A stretch of 64,000 nucleotides of DNA. Source: Kappaphycus alvarezii (Eukaryota; Rhodophyta; Florideophyceae; Gigartinales; Solieriaceae). The notes below the pieces were generated by a model. The model searched no databases. It saw nothing but the letters and a program-made list of their open reading frames with translations, and had not been told where the DNA came from. The position numbers and the translations under genes are program-made. How positions within the stretch are numbered: position 1 is the first letter of the stretch; each line of letters begins with the position of its first letter. The stretch is taken from NCBI GenBank assembly GCA_002205965.3, contig NADL03000459.1, positions 1,054,001-1,118,000 of the forward strand, read 5' to 3'. Below, in pieces: positions 50,408 through 59,503 of this stretch.

Positions 50408-50914
50408 CTATTCCATCGATGCCTCTACCACTAGTCTTACACGATCTCCGCCAACAACGGGATAACCAAAGTCAGTAGCCGGCAGTGTGGCGGCAAGCAA
50501 CTTGCTAATTGCGCCATACTCGATGTCATCCTTGTCCGTGCATTCGATAGAACGCTGAATACCTTCCAACTTGTTAATAAAAGCCTCCCTGGTAGCGGCG
50601 TAGACAAACCTATGACGGCCCTTGGAATTGTCCGGGGACCAGAGGATGAAAAGAAGGCGATTCTTCATGGCGCCCTGATGCTCATAGTCGAAATCATAGA
50701 CGACATAGCGACAGTCATCTTCTGGAAGCTGAGAGGCAAAAGTTACCCACTGATCGCGCGGGGAGCCTCCCTCTGACGGGGGAAAAGTCTTATCTACCTG
50801 CACGGTTGTCATTTCATCGTTGATTTTGAAGATGGCACTTTGGTAGGTGCGGTTCGATTTGAGGCTCTTGAAGACCTCAACGCACTTTGGATCAGCTTCG
50901 AGACCGGAAGACAT
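50408..50914 (-). CDS. ADF/cofilin, actin-depolymerising factor
   Basis: The 168-residue product binds and severs actin filaments in the cytoplasm. The ATG at 50914 was chosen because MSSGLEADPKCVEVF lines up with the usual ADF start; the frame is open 41 codons further up but that part has no similarity. ADF features in order: an N-terminal Ser-rich start with a likely regulatory Ser2/Ser3, KSNRTYQSAIFKI, the QLPEDDCRYVVYDFDYE block, RLLFILWSPD and the long-helix region VYAATREAFINKLEGIQ, which form the actin-binding face. The protein is longer than the usual 130-145 residues: a small insertion (PPSEGGSPRDQW, about residues 42-53) and a C-terminal extension of about 25 residues (DFGYPVVGGDRVRLVV) are seen. 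No intron is needed. It diverges from the BAH gene. Confidence 0.95.
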   Translation of the reverse strand: MSSGLEADPKCVEVFKSLKSNRTYQSAIFKINDEMTTVQVDKTFPPSEGGSPRDQWVTFASQLPEDDCRYVVYDFDYEHQGAMKNRLLFILWSPDNSKGRHRFVYAATREAFINKLEGIQRSIECTDKDDIEYGAISKLLAATLPATDFGYPVVGGDRVRLVVEASME

Positions 50915-52427
50915 TTTCAATACGTTTTCAAAATTGAGTTTGGTTGTATCCTTGTAAATTTGTGAGAGGCGAGCTGGGATCAAGTAACCGAGAGTTGTTG
51001 CGACGAGGTGTGATGCAGGGTAAGTGGGCGTATTCAAAGCTCGTCAAGTTACGGAATAGTGGGCACTTTGTTGTTGGAATGAAAGTGTCGAGTCGAGGCG
51101 AGCCGGAGACGCGATACGGAGGGATGGGAAGGAATGAGGTTTGCGAGGTTGGGGAGGAATGGTTGCTTAAGTAGTCCGATTGCAGGGCGTGTGTCAAAAT
51201 GCAACGAGTCATGGCTTAAAAAATTTGCAATCGGGGATGTGCGAGGGATATGCCAAATAATTTGGCCCTTCTTTGAGGAAGGAAAGAGGTGTAACTAGGT
51301 CCTGACACTGAAAATTTTGAGGATTTGAGGATAGACAGAGTCCCGTCGGAAACAAAGAAAAATAGCGGAATGAAGTAGGAAGGAGTCGAACATCACGGCT
51401 ATTCGTTGGGGAGTCGGGGTGTACTTGTGCTTGGTTGTGCTTGGCGGAAGTAATTCAGAGGTTTGGAGCATTTGGACGGCCCGAGGGATGTAGTGAAAAG
51501 GAACGGGGAGGGCGCAAGGCTAGTTGATAATATGCACTTGATTGGCTCGGGCAGGAAGTTTCCCGTTCAGATTTGCTGACGCAGAGGCTTCTGCACTGCT
51601 TTGTCAAAGGACAAGTGAAATGCGTGAAATGTTGAAACTGTAGTGGTACAGTACGGTAATAACAGAATTCAAAACTTTTTGCTGTAATACGTACAGTAAT
51701 AATGATAATGTCTCACAAAGGGGTAGCTGCAATTTCATTCAAGGCCTTTCAATACTTGACATTCTGCACTGTACAGTGTGTACAGTACGTACAGTATAGT
51801 ACTTTACAGTGCTGCAGTCAAAGACTTTGCAATTCCGACGTGGCATCTGTAATTTTATAAGGCTGTAATTTAGTAATTTATTTACTGTATATGTTTTTGG
51901 CGGGAATAATTTGTTCGATTGTGTACTATGGTGCAGGATGTACCGTACAGTGCTGTACAGTACACTGGTGACTGTGAGCGGAAGCTGGGAACTTTTCTGA
52001 GTTTTTTTCCAGACGCAATTCCATGCTGCATGTACAGTACAGTACAGTACAGTACGGTAGAATCAAAATTCCAGACAATACTGTCCTGTACTGTACAGTA
52101 ATGTACTGTATAGGGTATGTACTGTACAGTGTGTACGTCGAAGTAAAGAAATGCTTATTCTTTGAGCTAAGAGAGCATACTGGAACCACATCCTCGAACG
52201 CAGCCATCGCAGATTATTGTAGATATTGCACTGTACAGTACAGTACAGTCCGTACGCTCGGAAGGAATCGTCGGATAATATATTCGTCTCTTCAGGAGCA
52301 GCCTGCTGATCCCCCGCAGCCATCGTCATAGCAATTCGTCATCACTATTCTTCACCCATTCCCGACACCCACCACAACCCCTCCGCCTTTTGTCATCCTC
52401 CCACAAACCAAACACTTCACGTCTCCC
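50915..52427. promoter_or_regulatory. Intergenic region between divergent cofilin and BAH genes
   Basis: Both genes read away from this 1.5-kb stretch, so it must hold both promoters. No certain TATA box was found. Its right half is packed with GTAC palindromes (see the separate repeat feature). The frames inside show only the repeat translated (many YSTVQYSTV-type peptides) and are not genes. Confidence 0.6.
51640..52255. repeat. Cluster of GTAC/ACAGT palindromes
   Basis: At least seven runs of overlapping TACAGTAC / GTACTGTAC units occur: about 51645-51660, 51768-51816, 51940-51965, 52030-52053, 52085-52110, 52118-52134 and 52230-52250. Each is self-complementary, and the longest contains five TACAG units in a row. 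The cluster ends about 180 bases before the BAH start codon. Confidence 0.8.
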
Positions 52428-53198
52428 ATGAGAACCCAAGCACCAGCCCCCGTCCCTGACCCAGATTTTGACTCCGCAAGTCTGTTTGAACCATATGAAG
52501 ACCCAGTCATCCAGCAACCTCTGCAATCCGAACATATTGAAACAGACTTGTCTTCCACCTGGGAATGGAACTGGGTCTCTGATGGTTCCCCAACGCGTCC
52601 AAAGCGTCGTCGCACCCACTATAAAGCCGTGGAGGCGTCCCGCAGTGGTAAGAGGCGTGTTTACAAAATCGGAGACACTGTGTACATGGGGGGAGACGAA
52701 AATGAGACTTGGGTCGCCCAGATTGTCGACTTGTTTCAAGCGTCCGCAGACGATCTTGGTCTCGCCACAGTGTTGACCCCCGGGGGAGGCAATGGTCCTC
52801 GGTATGACTTGATGCGTTGTACTTTGCGATGGTTTTACAACTATCCAGATTTGAATATGGAAACGTATCGTGCCAGTGGGGTATCCCCATGGATTCGCGA
52901 TGAGGTGTTCTTCTCGGACCATGTGGAGAAGGGGGGATTCAATGACGTGACCGTAATAAAGGGGCGTGTTTGGGTATTCGGATCCAAGGAAGAGATGCGG
53001 CTTTTCTTGAGGGAACCAGACCAGGGTTATGATGCTGAGCTAGACCAGACCAGAGTGGTGAGGTCGTTTGTGAATAGTAATTCGGAATCGCTACATATGC
53101 GGGAGTTGGCAGAGGGTGAGCTGCACTTTCTACTCAACACACCGTCAACAGACAAGAATTTGTACGACACGGCACCGAAACGAATGGCAAAGGATTAG
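52428..53198 (+). CDS. BAH-domain protein (ORC1-like BAH)
   Basis: A 256-residue protein. After an acidic Pro-rich N-terminus and a basic PKRRRTHYK patch (about residues 58-66, a possible nuclear signal), residues about 64-205 form a bromo-adjacent homology domain. It contains VYKIGDTVYMGGDENETWVA, QIVDLFQ, LRWFYNYPDL, EVFFSDHVEKGGFNDV and IKGRVWVFGSKEEM, matching the BAH order (entry strand, W-V-A-Q-I, R-W-F-Y, E-x-F-x-S-x-H, I-x-G-K-x-x-V). BAH domains bind nucleosomes or modified histones in ORC1, in silencing proteins and in plant readers; the WFY-P and E-FFSDH wording is closest to ORC1/EBS-type. No AAA+ or PHD part follows, so it is not a whole ORC1. Alternatively a downstream exon is missed. 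The ATG is the first in the frame, in a CCCATG context. Confidence 0.8.
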   Translation: MRTQAPAPVPDPDFDSASLFEPYEDPVIQQPLQSEHIETDLSSTWEWNWVSDGSPTRPKRRRTHYKAVEASRSGKRRVYKIGDTVYMGGDENETWVAQIVDLFQASADDLGLATVLTPGGGNGPRYDLMRCTLRWFYNYPDLNMETYRASGVSPWIRDEVFFSDHVEKGGFNDVTVIKGRVWVFGSKEEMRLFLREPDQGYDAELDQTRVVRSFVNSNSESLHMRELAEGELHFLLNTPSTDKNLYDTAPKRMAKD

Positions 53199-54010
53199 CA
53201 AAGCATCTTGGGTGCCCGGTGGAGAATGGCAATGGAAGGATGTGTCACATCCGGGGTGTGATGTTTTCATACACAGAGGGGTGGGCTCTTGGGAATGAGG
53301 GAGGGACTACTCGGGGGAAAGTCTGGAATAATTTCGGTGATGGACATGGCGGTTGTAGTGCACTAGATCGGTGTGTATGCATAGTAGAGCATTAGGAGAT
53401 ATGGTCTGTGATCGTTATGTCAAGTCTTGTTTCAATGGTAAAGGCTGCGTATGGTCAGAATGGTAGTCTTGTGAAGGAAGCGACGGGGCGTGTTGCCAAC
53501 AATAGTCGGGAGAAGAGGACAAAAGTGCGCAGGGTATTAGGTTGTGGCCATCAGCGGCATGGTGCTACTTGACCGTCCTCTGTGTCTGGTACGGTACTGT
53601 TGTAGCACTGTAGAATGCAAGGGAACTACTAGATAGTACGGCGTAGATTCGCTCCACCAGTGCAATTCTTTTCTTGCGCTATCTGCCTCTTGCTCAATAC
53701 AGCCCTTCCGATCGCTAGAGAGAAGGACGGTCAAACAGTGCCAGAGCGATAATTGCTCCCCTTCTACAATGATACTACGTACTTTAGCGGTGTGTCTGGG
53801 AACCGTGGAAGGGCGTTTGGATAGCCAGTAATTTGGTAGCCAGAATTTTAGAACATCTGAAGTTCACATGATGCTTTGAGCGCATCTGATTTGACAGTAC
53901 AGTACAGTACCAGTATTCTGTAAGATACTGTACAATGTGCAAGCTATCTTGCAGTACAGTTCAGCTAATTGTATATGTTCAGTGTTTTCTATCCCGGGCT
54001 TCGTCACCTG
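53199..54010. other. 3' flank of the BAH gene, no gene seen
   Basis: Some GTAC motifs occur at about 53893-53960. No further coding exon of the BAH gene was recognised. Confidence 0.4.
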
Positions 54011-54014
54011 AGAT

Positions 54015-54330
54015 GCATTCAAGCCCCGCTGGTTTCGCGTGTCAATAGAGGTTCCCTTGCTCCTCCCTGGTACTGCCTATCGCTCTGCTGATATCCTTAT
54101 TGACCCCACCCCCCACTCCATGATGCCCCTCCCGACAAAGCAACCGCATATGACATTACGGTTTGATCCCCGTTCGTCCCTGGTTCTATACGCCATGAAG
54201 CGAGGAGATGTGCTGATGCTGCACAACTAGCCGCCGGCGCCAGACTTTTGGTCACATGGCTGGATGGTCCGTGACGCGCTCCTGCTGTCCACTGGCATGA
54301 ATCCGGCCCCACATGTCTAATGGCATTTGT
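54015..54330 (+). pseudogene. Non-LTR retrotransposon C-terminal fragment
   Basis: The plus frame reads RVSIEVPLLLPGTAYRSADI, then LRFDPRSSLVLYAMKRGDVL. The first part recalls the E-x-P-x-L...RPADI block that follows the LINE finger and the second the DVTVRSS block. An in-frame stop (54228) precedes PPAPDFWSHGW. The frame is short and RT is absent; it is the fifth LINE tail in the window. Confidence 0.45.
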
Positions 54331-56080
54331 CCTATCTCGCGTTTCGGTCTGCGCCGGTTCAATCACGTCCAGGGATAAATTCTGCAGCGTCTAGGCTACG
54401 ACATCCGGTACAGTGTTGCCACCAGCATACTCGCTCGCATGCCGTGTAGCGGCCAAAGTCTGTTTCAACTTGAGTAACATGTACAGTAATCCCTCGTCTG
54501 GCATACCGTAGTTTGTCGACCATCCCCACTGAAATTAAATGACTTATTAGTACCGTACATACTTGGAGCCTTGCCATGGGGTCACTGCACAGATATTTGA
54601 TGCAGGTGAAAGGATCCAGAGGGTACTGGTTAACGAAAACAGGACTATGCTACCATCACTAATACGCTGGATTACCGCAGTTCTAAGATCCGTGCAAATC
54701 GGAGGACTGATTAGGAGCATGAATCCCACTATTGCAGTCCTCATGAAAACAACTGGATTATCAAATTCTCGCTCAGAGGCAAGCTCAACCACAAGAATGT
54801 AGGTTCACCTAATTTGGGTCAGTGTTGGGGTGATCGCCGCAATTTTGAGGTCCCTTAATTTCCCGCCGCAGCACCAGCATTCATTTCTGGTGCTGCATCA
54901 GTCCCCAGCAGAATATTTGAGCGCCCAAGAAATTTTATACTGTCGTCTAAAGTGACAGCAGCCTTGTTTCGACCCCACGTAAGCCTTTGAAAGGGCATAT
55001 CAAGTAACAGGGTCTCCGTCTATATTTCCTTTCGCTCACGACGAGATTCTCCTCAAGCAAACGTAATATTGATCCACTTACACCTAAACCCTCCTACTTT
55101 ACCTGCACTAGAAAATAATTTTTCCTATCCAGAGAGAAATACGAAAGCCACTATTGTCTCATATCATACAGTATTACGGACGTGTGAGTTAATAATAGGC
55201 CCCTCGCGCAGAGATTCTACTATCCTCAATTCCGGCGAAAAACGAGAAAAAGCACAATATGGCCCGCATCGTTACGAAAAGTCTACGGCAGGGATAAAAG
55301 AGGCAGACTGGGGGCGTTAGTGGTGATCCTGAAGAAGAACCAGATACGTTTTCGGTTATCGTAGAGCAGTAAACTAAGGTTGAAATGAAATTATTCAATG
55401 ATTCTCTTTCACTTGGATGCTCAAGGCGGCTAGGCCCCTTTTAGGCCAGTAGTTGGCTCGAGCATACCTCCTAACGTACTTTGCTACCTGCGGCCTTGAG
55501 CGGACGTTCTAACACAACCCAACCTCGAAGCACAAACGCAGAGCATACGAAATTCAGTGGGTGCTCATCAATAGGGCACGCTCTTTTAGTTTATGGCTCC
55601 TGTTAGTGCGAGCGTTTTGCTTGACACCGTTTTGGAGGTAAATGCACGTTCAAAAACCTCAGGTTCACTACATTTGGCGAAACTTTGAAGTTCAGGTGGG
55701 GTCAGTGAGGTTCAAGTTCCAGAGGTGATCCATTCGAAACATTCAGTGCGTTCTACACCACCGTTTTCAGGCGGAATGTACAATCGGCAACTGCTTATTG
55801 TTCAGTATAGTTAATTCTAAAGTGTGAAAACAGAAGATAAATGCATAGTGCCCAGTTGCAGACGGAGATTTGTTAGGCATACGCGAGCGGTGTAATGGAA
55901 CAACAAAAAGAGTTGGGCAGGAAATCGGCAAGATGAAGAAGGAATCTAAGAGAACGAAATTTGCCAGAGAGGACATATATATGCAAGGCACAGACCTACG
56001 AATATGGATATACAAGGAGACGATGGCTTTTTCATCTTCGATTGGGAGGTGTGGGAAATACCTGCATTACTATGAAAATG
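54331..56080. other. Intergenic, no gene recognised
   Basis: Contains a perfect 10-bp-stem hairpin at 54868-54896 (GCAGCACCAG / CTGGTGCTGC, 9-base loop). Frames at 54547-54802 on both strands are open but have no motif. Nothing else is supported. Confidence 0.4.
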
Positions 56081-56150
56081 TAGAGTGGTGTATTGTACGG
56101 GACAGTACTGAACAGTACTGTACAATGCGCCACAAAAGTCACGAGTTAGG
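56081..56150. repeat. Palindromic GTAC repeat left of the copia element
   Basis: Sequence TGGTGTATTGTACGGGACAG ... GTACAATGCGCCACAAAAGTC, palindromic around ACAGTACTG. The right arm (TGTACAATGCGCCACAAAAG, then TCACGAGTTA) is the same sequence that forms the arms of the 119-bp palindrome at 63527-63645. The copia 5' LTR starts within two bases after it. Confidence 0.7.
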
Positions 56151-56561
56151 TGTCGAAATACAGGATACATATACTTTATTTATCTTCTATTTACAGTCCT
56201 GTAGTGTAGTTTTTTTGCCCTTACTCCTATTTTTATCCTACGTAGTCTATATCTTCTCTATCATATTGTACTGTTAGCGATGCCTGCTAGGACTGTTGCA
56301 GTGTAAGAGGTCACTAGGGCCGTCCGCAGTACTATCCGCTAGGGAATCTGGTAAGTAGTTAGTAGATGTGCTAGGGATAGTCTACGGCATCTACTGCCTA
56401 CAAAAGGCCTTGCCGCCTTGGGCACTGAAGTAAAAAACATCATCAACAATCTTATTCCAACCTACCCAACTTGTCCACCATAAGCAAAAACGTCTACAGT
56501 TTTTTTCAGGCTCGCCGCTAACGCCGCGAATCTGCTTTTTATCCCTTGAATTTTCGCGACA
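56151..56561 (+). repeat. 5' LTR of plus-strand copia
   Basis: Pairs with 62486-62896 along its whole length, with substitutions and one-base indels (for example in the T-run after CCTTACTCC). Confidence 0.9.
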
Positions 56562-56725
56562 ATCCGGATTTATTTTTTTCGGAAAATTCAGGAAGTAAGT
56601 CTATTCGCTATTCGATAGTGAAAAAATACCTATTTGTTCTATTTCTGCGTTGTTTCAAGCCACGTGTGAGCCGGCAAATACTGACAAATATGTTAATATT
56701 TTGAATTCTTTTTGAACACTATCCA

Positions 56726-57505
56726 GTGGCCAATAAGGCCAACAATTCGGTCGTATGGCCACGAAGCCCACCTTTCCCCACCGAATCCAGAACAATGTCG
56801 GAGTCCCGATCAACTTTGTGTAAGCTTTCACCTTCTGTCAGCAACACCACGAACCACACTGTAAGTACCAAATATACTAGCGGCACTCCAATTTCGCCAA
56901 GTGTCGCTGTTTCTCCGACCAATCAGGAACCTCCACGTGGTATCCAAAAATCGCCGTCGGGGACCAATCAGAGTCCATCATCTTCGGGCAATCAGATAGC
57001 GACAGGTGTCCCTGCAGTTTCAAGTTCAGTTTCAGGGTCTACACGTGTGAATTCAGGTGCAGGTCAAGTTCAGATTTCTGTACCTCCACGTGTGCCACGT
57101 CGTCTTGTTTCAGTAATTGATCTTACAGACCCTCCTACGGCTGACAGTGCTTACAGAGCTACCTCTAGGGTTCCGCTACCCGTGCGCTGCAAAGCTGACC
57201 GTCGACTGGCTGATCGCACTGGGATTACTAAGGCTACTTCTACACGTGTGGCTGTAAGGAAGCGGAACTGTAACCTTCGCAAGGTTACTTGCAACGGCTC
57301 GAAGACCTATTTTGATCAAATACAGAGCCGCAAGCACAAGAACCGCTTACAGAATAAGAAAAATCCGCCGTATATCAGGAATGTTAAAGGAGTTTCGAGA
57401 GCCATTCACATTTACAGCGCCATAAAGCTGGAAGAATCATTTAGGGGTTATTTCAAATTAGATTTAGTTAAATTTAATCTGGATACTCGATCTTGTTCTG
57501 AGTAA
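56726..57505 (+). CDS. Extra ORF upstream of gag in the copia element
   Basis: A 259-codon frame between the 5' LTR and gag. The first 120 residues are Ser/Thr/Pro/Asn-rich and low in complexity (SPTNQEPPRGIQKSPSG); the rest is basic (RVAVRKRNCNLRKVTCN, KHKNRLQNKKNPPY) with a short acidic-hydrophobic stretch VSVIDLTDPPT that resembles a SUMO-interacting motif. No domain is recognised. The 21-26 kb element has only about 320 bases between LTR and gag and lacks it. It is open over its whole length in an otherwise mutated element, which may mean selection or chance. It could be a captured host fragment or an element-specific nucleic-acid-binding protein. Confidence 0.45.
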   Translation: MANKANNSVVWPRSPPFPTESRTMSESRSTLCKLSPSVSNTTNHTVSTKYTSGTPISPSVAVSPTNQEPPRGIQKSPSGTNQSPSSSGNQIATGVPAVSSSVSGSTRVNSGAGQVQISVPPRVPRRLVSVIDLTDPPTADSAYRATSRVPLPVRCKADRRLADRTGITKATSTRVAVRKRNCNLRKVTCNGSKTYFDQIQSRKHKNRLQNKKNPPYIRNVKGVSRAIHIYSAIKLEESFRGYFKLDLVKFNLDTRSCSE

Positions 57506-57529
57506 AATTGAATTATCAAATTAATTGTG

Positions 57530-57710
57530 ATTCTTGCTTCAAAATTGAAAAACACAAATTGAAAGAAAAAACAAATATTGAAAAAAAGAAACAAATTGAA
57601 AAAAATTAAGAGATCAAAAATTTACAGTGAAAGAAAAAGCAAAAAGCGAAAAAATAATAGGCCATCCACAAAAGGGACATATTGTGCTACAAAAAGAAAA
57701 CCAAAAAGGG
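57530..57710 (+). repeat. A-rich leader segment of the copia element
   Basis: Repeated AAATTGAAAAA / ACAAATTGAAAG units between the upstream ORF and gag. The segment is strongly purine-rich. It has no coding role and may be a leader or slippage-generated sequence. Confidence 0.5.
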
Positions 57711-57820
57711 CCAAATTTTCGAAGCATTAAATCACCATTAATTTGCACCTGCAAAAAGGGTATATTGATATGGTTTTCAGTCAAGGTATTAGACAGACCA
57801 CAGAGTAGCAATAGTCTCTT

Positions 57821-59280
57821 GTGGACTGCGTCAAAGGTTATGTTGAGGATAGCTCCCTAGCTGGTGATGAATTAAGGGCTCGGTCACTCAAGGAACTCCC
57901 TATCCCAATGCTTTTCTCGGGACAGATTCTGAATAATCCATCCATTATTCGCAAGTTGATTTTGTTTCTCGCGGAACGCAATGTGCCAGCTGTCCGCCAT
58001 AAATATACTGTCCTTTCAAAGACCTTTGCGTCAACGATTCTCCGCAATGGTGATCTCAACAAAGCATTAGACCAAATTGATGCATATTTCAACTCTCTTG
58101 CGTCACCAACCGGATCACCGATTAGACTCGCCCCAAATCCGATACGTTCCACTCCAAAGTCCACCCGACACCCGGCACCATCGGAAGAAAAGGTCTCACA
58201 CTACATGTCCATGCGCTTCAGAGACGAAAATAAGAAATTTTCTGGAAGCCTAGCCGAATGTTGGAACGAGTTAATAGCTGAGTACAAGTATGCCTGCCAA
58301 GATTGCATGCTAAATGAAGAACAAAAGCTCAAGTATCTCCACCATGTCCTCACAGGAAATGCGAAAAGATTCTACATAAAGAATATTGAAGGTGTGTATG
58401 AACATTATCCTCAAGCTCTAAAAGCTCTGGAAAACGAATATAACTTAGTCTCGAGGCAAAACAGAATTGCTGTGTATCTTGGCAACATTAGTGTCAGTCA
58501 GTATATTTCTCCCACTTGTACTATAAACGATGCTATCGAAAAATTCCACGAGGAAATCTCTAAGCTCACTCCTCAAGCACCACCTCACTGCCGCTCAGAA
58601 AGGCAAAATATTGAATATCCTCAGTCCGCCGTTATTGGATTCTCCTGGGCTCGTGATCCTTACAGCAGAGCAAATTCTGGTGACTTAGGGTATCAATCAT
58701 TTTACAGCCAGCTTATTTCTGCCGCTCAATTAGAGCAAGAGGAGAAAGTTGGACGAATGAGAGATCAGAGGAACCTACGTATGACATCAATCTCAGATGC
58801 AGACCCTACACTACGTAGCCGTCTCGCTGACAAATTGTATACTGGGAAACCTCAATACGGCCGTGACCTGCGTTCTGCCAAAGCAATCGTCGCGATGGTA
58901 ACTTACGGAGCAACGACGCTTACAGCAGGAAGGACAAACGTCGTGATGATAGAGTTTGTTGGGATTGTGGTAAAAAGGGCCATATTCTTTCTCAATGTCG
59001 GCAATCAATGACTGAGAATGTTGCTCGAAAGGTTCAATACTATCAGAGAAACTCACTTAAGGATCCGGCCAAGGCAACGGAACGTTTAATTTTTGAGCTC
59101 TGGCAGGAATTAGATCATGATGATCAATCAGTTGATGAAGAAATACTACCTGCTCAGGATTTCTTCGGAGACGTCAACAGTAATGATGACATGGAAGAAT
59201 CAGAAAATAAAAATTTGAACAACGGTGACTCAACGAACAGTTGTTTTCGCAAATTTCGGTTAAGTACCAACCGTTTTTAG
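57821..59280 (+). pseudogene. Copia gag with zinc knuckle
   Basis: The frame from 57821 encodes gag (FRDENKKFSGSLAECWNELI; LHHVLTGNAKRFYIKNI; LTPQAPPHCRSERQNIEY), homologous to the minus-strand element's gag. Near 58870 a frameshift moves the continuation into the next frame, which carries the nucleocapsid knuckle CWDCGKKGHILSQC (about 58950-59000) and then an acidic stretch to a stop at 59280. In the original frame the knuckle is lost, so gag is damaged. Confidence 0.85.
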
Positions 59281-59503
59281 ATGAAGAGGATTTTTAACTA
59301 GGGGTACTCAAACAAGCCGAAGTGCTCCTATCGAAAGGCAAACTGTAAGGGAACGCGATAAGCCTCCCATCTGTAACATAAAACTGGTCCCTCTTCCACG
59401 GAAGCAAAGAAAAATAGAGAATGATTACCTAAAGATACATGAGATTTTAACTGTCAAAAGCAGCAAATTTCCAAAACACTCCAATTCAGAGAAATTCTAC
59501 GGA

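Noticed and set aside
51919..52331. Frames of 60-102 codons in the GTAC cluster
   Set aside because: They translate the palindromic repeat itself (YSTVQY-type peptides) on both strands.
54832..54846. GTTGGGGTGAT match to the MITE terminus
   Set aside because: Only 11 bases match and the rest of the arm is absent; likely chance.
54868..54896. Hairpin as a transcription terminator or microRNA precursor
   Set aside because: A 10-bp stem is too short for a microRNA precursor and there is no adjacent gene or T-run to support a terminator.
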